From the NCBI GenBank assembly GCA_964036295.1, contig OZ038466.1, forward strand, positions 9,760,001-9,824,000: DNA of 64,000 nt. Direction: 5' to 3'. This document shows, one piece after another, positions 49,901 through 61,784 of the stretch (its first letter is position 1; each line of letters starts with the position of its first letter). The position numbers and the translations under genes were made by a program. Origin of the DNA: Plumapathes pennacea (lineage: Eukaryota; Cnidaria; Anthozoa; Antipatharia; Myriopathidae). The notes beneath the pieces were generated by a model. The model had not been told where the DNA came from. It made no database searches and worked only from the letters and a program-made list of their open reading frames with translations.

Positions 49901-52900
49901 GTGTTACCAGCAACTTTACTGATGTTCACAATGGTGTAAGTAGGTTCCGTAGACAGTACTGTGGAATTGCCAACTTTTCTCCATTGAATGGTGGGGTCAG
50001 GAACGCCAAGTGCATTACAGGTGAGGGTCACGTTGTCTGTTTCATTCACTGTTGTCATCTTTGGTGAAACGGCAGCATATGGCCCAACTAAAAAACAAAA
50101 GGAACATATGTCAGTTTGCATAGTGAATTTGATCCTCTATCAGTTTTTTTTTAAGGATCAACTAAATAGTTTTAAAACAAACAGACTCGACTGTAAGTTT
50201 GAAATGTATTTCTACCTATCGTTTTAAAGCATTAGTATCTTTATAGCCTCGTATCAGTTAAATGTCTCAGAAAGATGCAATCACCTTAAAAATACGTCCT
50301 CGTTTTTTGTTTTACTTTAATATCTTTTAATATTTGTTCACATGCAATGGCCTGCGCGACAAAAGTATCTGCCGCAGATACTGATGGATATAGGCTATAT
50401 TCATGTCATACCTACGCACACATAGAACAAAAAAATAGTTACCAACTGCAGCTATTTCCACAGAGCTGTTATCCCCAAGACCAACAGTGTTTTCTGGTAC
50501 ACAAGTGTAGTTAGCGCTTTCAGTGACCACTACGCTGAAAAGGCCAGAACTGTTAGACGCGAGCTCATTTCCATTCTTGAACAGTTTGAAATCCGAGGCT
50601 GCTGGCTTAGCATCTGTGACGCAGTTAAAAGTCACTTCCGTTCCGTTGAGCACAGTTGTGTTGGCTGGTATGATGGAAAGATTGGTCGCAGTAGGCCGAT
50701 CTAAATATGGACAATAAAGCATTTGGTTACTCAGTACAATAATTTGTTCGAACACCACACAATTTGCAACACGATTTGTCAAAAGAAAGAAGAAACAGAC
50801 GTAGGGTATTCACTACCTAGAAAGCTAATCGAGCTAGGTAGTAAGACATTGAAATTTATACTGTAGAGCAACAAAACGAGTCGCATAAGGAAAAGACAAA
50901 AGCACAAGACAAGTAGAGTAAGAAAAGAAAACTAAGAAACTAAAAAAACGAAGCTAAAAACTAAAAAGGGGAAGCTAGACTACGTTTTAGAACTTGGATA
51001 TTATGTTGTTTTTAATTTCCTTTTTAAACTTACTCATACTTATTCTTGCACAATCTGGCAAACAGAAATTTAAATCAATCACGGTTTTGATCTGATTATT
51101 TTAAGTTCAGCATATCCTCATTAACCGATTTATACGCCATGAATTACGGTTTGGAAAACCGAGTGTACATGACCACTTGTACAGAGAACTGTTGATCGAA
51201 TCAAAGATGGTTTTCGCTTTTTTTTTTTCTGGAAACAAAATTTACTTTTTTAGAAACTATTTTCAGGAGAATCAATGTTTCTCGGCAAGATACCACCTGA
51301 CCTACCCAGTGACAAAATCCTCAGACCAAAGGCCTCGATTCATTTATGATTATCTACTTGCTGTACATCGTACTTGTACTTACAGTATACGGTAACTGTT
51401 GACGTCGCTTTTGCTACTTGTCCAATACCATTTGAAGCAGTACATTTATATTCGCCATCTTGATCTCGACCAACATTATTCAAAGACAGCACATTTCCCC
51501 CTGGAAAATCAATGCTGGTTCCAACTCTGCTCCAGGAGATGTTTGGTTGTGGATTTCCAGTCGCATTACAGTAGAGCATAACATTTTCACCCTCATTTAC
51601 TGACTTGTTAACGGGTGCGTTATCGATGATGGGAGGGTCTGTGGAATAAATGAAGATTAACGCAGGCACGTGATAAAATTGTTAACACGCTGACAAACAG
51701 CATTTATAGCTTCCTTTCAAATAAGTTTATAGTTTACAATTACAAGCTAAATATTGCCAAACATTGGAGAAATTTTGGAAGGCAATTTTATGGCAGAACT
51801 GAACGCATAAGTTAGACTCCGGATTCACCAAAAACTAGTGTAAAACGCTTTTATGAATCCGGAGACAAAAGTGTGGAAATCCAGATATATTTGCTCTAGC
51901 ATAAACTTCACCTAAAGGAACCAGGAACCAGGAACCTTTGCTAATGCACACCCATGCGACAAGAAAATATATAAAAAGGAAAATAACGGGCCGCACAATG
52001 CAAAAATTAAACAGACTACGCAGCGTGGCAAGTATTCCCGAATATCGTACAATACAATTCATGAATATAATACAAGTCATGAATTCACTATACTACAGTA
52101 TGTAAAACAAATAGCGAAATAACCCAAACAACAAGTACAGGGGAATTACAACACTCCCATCACTTTAAAACTTATGCTGCAATTATATATATATATAACA
52201 TGCTTATGAATTGCACATTTAGACCAACTATAAGTATAAGAACACTAATCTAAACACTAAAGTTGAGACTGATACTTTGAACTAAAATTAATCTCATCTG
52301 TCTCTCTCATAGGCAGTTTACACATTCACACTTTACTCGTGTGCACAAGTTTACATATGCGTATAGTATGAGTGCAAAGGTGCGGTCTTGGTTTGTTAAG
52401 TCCTGAGAGAATACGAAATCTGCTCTAAATGTCATAGCTTAATATTGACGAATCATATTGAGTGCACTTTAACTAAAGTCATAAATCCCAGGACTCAAAC
52501 CGTCAAGACAATGAGAGTGCAATAAGAACAGTTAAGCATGAAAGACATTTGATCGAAAACAGGACAACTGTTCACAAGGCCACAAGGAAACTGCATTTGC
52601 GCACAAACGATTAAGCAAGGTAGTTCGTTACTGTTCGTGTGAGTTATGTTCGCAATATATGTGATCCTCTGACATTAAACTTCACTACTGAAACAAGAAC
52701 AGAGCGTTAACAATTAAAAAAGTATTTCCAGGTTAAATAAATCATCTGGAACGAAAAAAAGAAAACGTTAGTACATTAGTTGTCTTCGACAAACCATGTG
52801 CCTCAAACCTCAAGACACTCACTATTATATGTCCACCTTAACTTCAAACATAACTTGTAAAAGCTCAGACACAAAATGAAAAATGTAAATTTGCACCATG

Positions 52901-55900
52901 CACATAAATGTGCACTGCAAATAGAAGTTCAGGTGCAAGAAGTAAGTAATTAAATGGCAAGAGCGAGACTTAAATATACCTACACAGGGCTCGCTCCTAT
53001 CTAACTTGCTCTTACCTAACACTACTCTCCCGTCCTAATCGTTACGTATCATAGCAATATCTAACACTCACATTGTACGGTAATCATGGCGGTGTCTGAG
53101 ACTGGATCCAACACTCCATTACTTGCAGTGCACTCATACTGCACAGTGTTACCAGCAACTTTACTGATGTTCACAATGGTGTAAGTAGGATCCGTAGACA
53201 GCACTGCAGAATCCCCAACTTTCTTCCATCGGATGCTAGGATGAGGGACACCACGTACATCACACATGAGGGTCACGTTGTCTGTTTCATTCACTGTTAT
53301 TGTCTTTGGTGAAACGGCTGCGTATGGACCAACTGAAACGATGTCACAAATAAAGGGGGCCGTGTTATTAAAAACTAAATCATCCCAAATCAACACACCA
53401 ATAACGATATACAACAGAACAGTTTGCAGCTTTTCTGCCCTCAAACATATTAATATGCAACCACTCACCTACGACAGTTATGTACACAGACGCTTTCTTG
53501 CCGACACCAGCCGCATTGATAGGAACACATGAATATGCTCCATCGTGGGTTATATTTGCCTGGTAAGTATTGGAAGCACTGGATGCAAGCTCACTCCCAT
53601 TGTGGTAGAACTTATAAGTATGTGGAGTTGGATAGGCATCAGCAGAGCAGTTGAACGTCACTTCCGTTCCATTCAGAACAGTGGTGTTGGATGGATGAAT
53701 GGCGAGACGTGTCGCTCTTCCAGGATCTAAAAGAAGTAGTTCTTTGCATAAGCTTATGGCTATTCGGAAGCAGTAGATTTCTCATGCACTAAAGATTTCG
53801 GGAACCTATCAGTTTACTCACCACCATTTTATAGCGGTTCCAATACAAGAATACAAGTATGTTACAAATAGGGGTTCAGGTGGAAACTATCGACCTGTAT
53901 GCCACTGTTCTTCACCTGATTATTCCAGGGAAATGGACTTTCATTCGTAACCCTCTTTTCTCCAAGAAAATTTACATAAACTACATACTTAACATGTTCG
54001 TGTTAAAAACCCGGCAAATAAACCTCCCTCATCTGTTAGTGCATAGATTATTTTCCTCAAGAGAGCTTGCTTTTACAACTACTTCTTACTCCATTCCTTT
54101 GCTACAATTTAGACATCATCAACTTCACAATACTCACATTGTACGGTGATGTTGGCTCTGTCCGAGAATGGTTCCAACACTCCATTACTTGCAGTGCACT
54201 CATACTGCACAGTGTTACCATCAACTTTACTGATGTTCACAATGGTGTAAGTAGGATCCCTAGACAGCACGTTGGAATTGCCAACTTTCCTCCATACGAT
54301 GTTAGGATGAGGAACACCACGTACATCACACATGAGGGTCACGTTGTCTGTTTCATTCACTGTTATTGTCTTTGGTGAAACGGCTGCGTATGGACCAACT
54401 GAAACGATGTCACAAATAAAGGGGGCCGTGTTATTAAAAACTAAATCATCCCAAATCAACACACCAATAACGATATACAACAGAACAGTTTGCAGCTTTT
54501 CTGCCCGCAAACATATTAATATGCAACCACTCACCTACGACAGTTATGTACACAGTTGCTTTCTTGCCGACACCAGCCGCATTGATAGGAACACATGAAT
54601 ATGCTCCATCGTGGGTTATATTTGCCTGGTAAGTATTGGAAGCACTGGATGCAAGCTCACTCCCATTGTGGTAGAACTTATAAGTATGTGGAGTTGGATA
54701 GGCATCAGTAGAGCAGTTGAACGTCACTTCCGTTCCATTCAGAACAGTGGTGTTGTATGGATGAATGGCGAGACGTGTCGCTCTTCCAGGATCTAAAAGA
54801 AGTAGTTCTTTGCTTAACCTTATGGCTATTCGGAAGCAGTAGATTTCTCATGCAATAAAGATTTCGGGAACCTATTAGTTTAATCACCACCATTTTACTG
54901 CGGTTCCAATACAAGAATACAAGTATGTTACCAATAGGGGTTCAGGTGGAAACTATCGACCTGTATGCCACTGTTCTTCACCTGATTATTCCAGGGAAAT
55001 GGACTTTCATTCGTAACCCTCTGTTCTCCAAGAAAATTTACATAAACTACATACTTAGCATGTCCGTGTTAAAAACCCGGCAAATAAACCTCCCTCATCT
55101 GCTAGTGCATAGATTATTTTCCTCAAGAGAGCTTGCTTTTACAACTACTTCTTACTCCATTCCTTTGCTACAATTTAGACATCATCAACTTCACAATACT
55201 CACATTGTACGGTGATGTTGGCTCTGTCCGAGAATGGTTCCAACACTCCATTACTTGCAGTGCACTCATACTGCACAGTGTTACCAGCAACTTTACTGAT
55301 GTTCACAATGGTGTAAGTAGGATCCTTAGATAGCACTGCGGAATTGCCAACTTTCCTCCATTCGATGTTAGGATGAGGAACACCACGTACATCACACATG
55401 AGGGTCACGTTGTCTGTTTCATTCACTGTTATTGTCTTTGGTGAAACGGCTGCGTATGGACCAACTGAAACGATATCACAAATAAAGGGGGCCGTGTTAT
55501 TAAAAACTAAATCATCCCAAATCAACACACCAATAACGATATACAACAGAACAGTTTGCAGCTTTTCTGCCCTCAAACATATTAATATGCAACCACTCAC
55601 CTACGACAGTTATGTACACAGACGCTTTCTTGCCGACACCAGCCGCATTGATAGGAACACATGAATATGCTCCATCGTGGGTTATATTTGCCTGGTAAGT
55701 ATTGGAAGCACTGGATGCAAGCTCACTCCCATTGTGGTAGAACTTATAAGTATGTGGAGTTGGATAGGCATCAGTAGAGCAGTTGAACGTCACTTCCGTT
55801 CCATTCAGAACAGTGGTGTTGTATGGATGAATGGCGAGACGTGTCGCTCTTCCAGGATCTAAAAGAAGTAGTTCTTTGCTTAAGCTTATGGCTATTTGGA

Positions 55901-58900
55901 AGCAGTAGATTTCTCATGCAATAGAGATTTCGGGAACCTATTAGTTTAATCACCACCATTTTACAGCGGTTCCAATACAAGAATACAAGTATGTTACCAA
56001 TAGGGGTTCAGGTGGAAACTATCGACCTGTATGCCACTGTTCTTCACCTGATTATTCCAGGGAAATGGACTTTCATTCGTAACCCTCTGTTCCCCAAGAA
56101 AATTTACATAAACTACATACTTAGCATGTCCGTGTTAAAAACCCGGCAAATAAACCTCCCTCATCTGTTAGTGCATAGATTATTTTCCTCAAGAGAGCTT
56201 GCTTTTACAACTACTCCTTACTCCATTCCTTTGCTACAATTTAGACATCATCAACTTCACAATACTCACATTGTACGGTGATGTTGGCTCTGTCCGAGAA
56301 TGGTTCCAACACTCCATTACTTGCAGTGCACTCATACTGCACAGTGTTACCATCAACTTTACTGATGTTCACAATGGTGTAAGTAGGATCCCTAGACAGC
56401 ACGTTGGAATTGCCAACTTTCCTCCATTCGATGTTAGGATGAGGAACACCACGTACATCACACATGAGGGTCACGTTGTCTGTTTCATTCACTGTTATTG
56501 TCTTTGGTGAAACGGCTGCGTATGGACCAACTGAAACGATGTCACAAATAAAGGGGGCCGTGTTATTAAAAACTAAATCATCCCAAATCAACACACCAAT
56601 AACGATATACAACAGAACAGTTTGCAGCTTTTCTGCCCTCAAACATATTAATATGCAACCACTCACCTACGACAGTTATGTACACAGTTGCTTTCTTGCC
56701 GACACCAGCCGCATTGATAGGAACACATGAATATGCTCCATCGTGGGTTATATTTGCCTTGTAAGTATTGGAAGCACTGGATGCAAGCTCACTCCCATTG
56801 TGGTAGAACTTATAAGTATGTGGAGTTGGATAGGCATCAGTAGAGCAGTTGAACGTCACTTCCGTTCCATTCAGAACAGTGGTGTTGTATGGATGAATGG
56901 CGAGACGTGTCGCTCTTCCAGGATCTAAAAGAAGTAGTTCTTTGCTTAACCTTATGGCTATTCGGAAGCAGTAGATTTCTCATGCAATAAAGATTTCGGG
57001 AACCTATTAGTTTAATCACCACCATTTGACTGCGGTTCCAATACAAGAATACAGGTATGTTACCAATAGGGGTTCAGGTGGAAACTATCGACCTGTATGC
57101 CACTGTTCTTCACCTGATTATTCCAGGGAAATGGACTTTCATTCGTAACCCTCTGTTCTCCAAGAAAATTTACATAAACTACATACTTAGCATGTCCGTG
57201 TTAAAAACCCGGCAAATAAACCTCCCTCATCTGTTAGTGCATAGATTATTTTCCTCAAGAGAGCTTGCTTTTACAACTACTTCTTACTCCATTCCTTTGC
57301 TACAATTTAGACATCATCAACTTCACAATACTCACATTGTACGGTGATGTTGGCTCTGTCCGAGAATGGTTCCAACACTCCATTACTTGCAGTGCACTCA
57401 TACTGCACAGTGTTACCATCAACTTTACTGATGTTCACAATGGTGTAAGTAGGATCCCTAGACAGCACGTTGGAATTGCCAACTTTCCTCCATTCGATGT
57501 TAGGATGAGGAACACCACGTACATCACACATGAGGGTCACGTTGTCTGTTTCATTCACTGTTATTGTCTTTGGTGAAACGGCTGCGTATGGACCAACTGA
57601 AACGATGTCACAAATAAAGGGGGTCGTGTTATTAAAAACTAAATCATCCCAAATCAACACACCAATAACGATATACAACAGAACAGTTTGCAGCTTTTCT
57701 GCCCGCAAACATATTAATATGCAACCACTCACCTACGACAGTTATGTACACAGTTGCTTTCTTGCCGACACCAGCCGCATTGATAGGAACACATGAATAT
57801 GCTCCATCGTGGGTTATATTTGCCTGGTAAGTATTGGAAGCACTGGATGCAAGCTCACTCCCATTGTGGTAGAACTTATAAGTATGTGGAGTTGGATAGG
57901 CATCAGTAGAGCAGTTGAACGTCACTTCCGTTCCATTTAAAACAGTGGTGTTGGATCGATCAATGGTGAGACTTGTTGTTCTTCCAGTATCTAAACAAAG
58001 AGAGGAGTTGTTAGCATGGATCTTCCTCTACTTTCTTGTTCAATTAAGACACTTCGTACTTACACTGTACGGTGATGTTGGCTCTGTCCGAGACTGGATG
58101 CAGTACTCCATTACTTGCAGTGCACTCATACTGCACAGTGTTACCATCAACTTTACTGATGTTCACAATGGTGTAAGTAGGATCCCTAGACAGCACGTTG
58201 GAATTGCCAACTTTCTTCCATTCGATGTTAGGATGAGGAACGCCAAGTACATTACAGGTGAGGGTGACGTTGTCTGTTTCATTCACTGTTATCATCTTTG
58301 GTGAAACGGCAGCATATGGACCAACTGTAAAGAGAAAGAAAAAGAGAAAGAAAATGTCAGTTTGCAAGATGAATTATAGGGTAATGGTTGCTTTTTAGAT
58401 TAGAATAAACGACTTACGAAATTGGCTACGTCTTTCTGCCAGCGTGTTAAGGTAAGGAATGAAGAGGGTTTATTCGTAATTTTTAAAATGGTATATGATA
58501 TGCATTGCCCCTTTTTGAATTTTAAATGATTGCCACAGTGTTTTGGAGATAATTTTGAAGGCTCGCATTCCGAGCGCCACACTAGTTTTATAATTTTCAT
58601 CCTCTGTCCGCCTTGGAAATGGAGGGTTTTGAAAACTGAAACTAATTCAAATACGCGGTTCGGCGAAAGTGAAGGCAGTCCTGCAAAAACGGATGGGTAT
58701 TTAGAATGTAAACTTCTACATACCTAAAACTAAAAAGTGACCTTGAGCCAGTTCTAATACCTTCAGTCTCGACAAAAAGTACTTTTTACACATTCCTTTT
58801 CACAAAACAGCACCTTTCAAAAGACGCCAGCTTATAGCTGCCTTGCTGCTCTGATTTTGATCCCTAATAATAATCGATCAAATGCAAAGGCCTGGCGAGA

Positions 58901-61747
58901 AAAGTACCTGCTTTTCCCATAATGTTATACCTAGGCAAACATAAAGAACAAAAAACTGTTACATACCAACTGCAGTGATTTCCACAGAGCTGTTATCCCC
59001 AAGACCAACAATGTTTTTTGGTACACACTTATAGTTAGCACTTTCAGTGACCACTACGCTGAAAAGTCCAGAACTGTTTGACGCGAGCTCATTTCCATTC
59101 TTGTACAGTTTGAAACTCGAAGCTGCTGGCTTAGCATCTGTGACGCAGTTGAAAGTCACTTCCGTTCCGTTAAGCACAGTTGTGTTGGCTGGTGTGATGG
59201 AAAGATTGGTCGCAGTAGGCCGATCTAAATTTGAATAATGAAACCATTATTTAGAACACTGTTGAGTTACCAGCGCTTACTAGTGCAGAAACTTTAACGT
59301 GATGCTTCCCTATATCACTCCCAAGTTCAGTACACAAATTCTCCCAACCAATCAAGAAGAAAAGATGTGAATGCTGTTGTGAGAACTGATGGTTTGATCA
59401 GCTTTCATGTGAACAAGCTATCAAACGCCAAGTTCTCCTTACTGTACGATATATTTCCATCTATTTGCTCTATTTGCTGTGCATCGTACTTGTACTTACA
59501 GTATACAGTAACTGTTGATGTCGCTTGTACTGCTTGTCCAACACCATTTGAAGCAGTACATTTATATTCGCCATCTTGATCTCGACCAATACCATCCAAA
59601 GACAGCACATTTCTTCCTGGAAAATTAATGCTGGTTCCAACTTTGCTCCAGGAAATGCTTGGTTGTGGATTTCCAGTCGCATTACAGTAGAGCGTAACAT
59701 TTTCACCCTCATTTACTGACTTGTTAACGGGTGCGTTATCGATGATGGGAGAGTCTGTGGAATGAATGAAGGAGCAGACCTGAGAATAAACAGCATGCAA
59801 TCACACAAAGAGCATCATTCATGGTTTCCTTCCATAGAAATTCACAGTTTCCAGGAAGGCCTATCCCGTAATAAGAATGGCGGTGTTGAATCGCAAAATA
59901 TATATATTTGGAGATGAATTTGATTACACACTTATAGGAAACTGTTTGAATGTTTTATTCAGTACAGACTGTACCAGAATAGGTCCATACAAACGCGCCC
60001 TTAGAAAAGAAAAAGATGAATTCCTGCAAAACAAAGAGTTGATTTTCAGTTTTATCCACACGCTGTGATTTTTCAAATCAAGAAATGAATGAATAAAATG
60101 CATGCAACCAGTATCAATGAAGATGAATATCTATATTTTTGCTGCACTTATCTGTGAACAGATCAAGAGAACTTTGCACACCTTCAGATTATTTGGTCAA
60201 TGTGATTTTCAAGGATGGACATTTAATCCAATGTATCAGATACCGTATTTAAAGTCCTTTGAAAATTTAATGTCGTCTCGTGGTCCTCCGAATACAAGAA
60301 TATAGGATTGGAGGCCAAATCTTACATCTAAAACTTAGATGTGTGATAATAAATGTGTTGAACACTATGGGTCGATTTTTCAAACAACTTAGACCTCGTT
60401 TATCGCTAAATTAAAGTTTAAAGGAACTCCATGGATCGGCGTCGGTTTATAAAGACCACGTTTAGCTGTGGTCCGATAAACATGGCTATTGTTTAAACCT
60501 TATTTAGACCAGAACTTTCTTAACTGCGGTCCTTGTTGCTTTGCAAGTCTTTTAATTAACCCTTAACAAAGATTATCGAAAATAGTCAAATAGTGAGGTT
60601 AGACATTTTTTTTACAGGGTTCACATGGGCACAAAAATTCCATGACTTTTCAACAAGCAAAACGCCCTGGCAGCCAAAGATTTTGATGCTTGACACAAAG
60701 CTCGCATCTAATTTACACATACATCTTAAATTCCTTGAATTTTTCTGAACACATTTTCCTAAATTTCATGACTTTTCCAGGCCAGAGCCCGGTTGTTCAA
60801 ATCACGGTTAGGCTAAAACCGGGTTAAGTCTAAACTTTGTTGTCATTTTGTGCCTGAAGTTAAAAACCTTTCACAAATAAAACAATTTAGTGGCTATGCT
60901 TTGAGCTAGAACAAACTTTTTGTTAATTTTTTGATCAAAACATTGCAGTTTGTTGGCCAAAATTACAAGAGGCAGAATTTCGTTAAGAGCTTTGAACAAC
61001 CGGACCCTGGAATACAAATTTCAAACTTCATGGCTTTCCATGACCGTGTGAACTCTGTTTTAGAGCACATGATAATGAGGAGTTTAGGAATGCATAAAAT
61101 GATGTGAATTTACCATATTAGTTGATGCTGATCTCCAGGTGGCACATGTGGAAAGCAGTGAAGTCGGCAAATGCAGATTTTATTCAAAACAAACTGTCCT
61201 GCTAAAACCTGGTATGAATGTGCTCATAATACATGCAATGAAACAGGATGACCAGGAAAACACCCCTATTCAGTTGTTTAAGGTAATGACAGCTGTGAGT
61301 AGGTGAGTGAATTAGCCCCAACACAATTAGGAAAGCATACGTAGTACCATTTCGACAAGAAATACCGTCGAAATGCAAACACAAAGAATCAACATTTGTT
61401 GGTACGACTAACCTATCTAACTAAAACTAAGCTACAACTCGCTGACTTGGGATATGATAGCAAAGGTACTGTACCGTACCCAATATCATTGCTAGTTGTA
61501 CAGAAAAAATGTAACCACTTTGTGTAAACTAGTGAGAAATCTAGATACCATACCTTCAAGTCAGTTATTGCCTCGTTCGTTCGTTAGTTACAGTTGTTAT
61601 TTAGTTAGTTAGTTAGTTAGTTAGTTAAGGTAGTTAGTTTGTTAGTTAGTTAGTTAGTAAGTTCGTTAGTTAAGGTAGTTAGTTTGTTAATTAATTAGTT
61701 AGTTAGTTAGTTAGTAAGTTCGTTAGTTAAGGTAGTTAGTTTGTTAA

Positions 61748-61784
<37 letters not shown>

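Larger units (their letters stand above)
53072..57990 (-). repeat. 1,066-bp two-exon Ig cassette, five tandem copies
   Basis: Cassette = A exon (258 bp), 136-bp intron, B exon (261 bp), 411-bp intron. Splice coordinates of successive copies differ by exactly 1,066 bp (54138, 55204, 56270, 57336 and 54535, 55601, 56667, 57733). Introns differ at only a handful of positions, for example GATGTC/GATATC and GCCCTC/GCCCGC. Confidence 0.97.

Noticed and set aside
53266..57796. + strand readings repeated in each Ig cassette (88, 96, 103 residues)
   Set aside because: Antisense shadows that repeat only because the cassette repeats. They cross the splice sites of the - strand gene.
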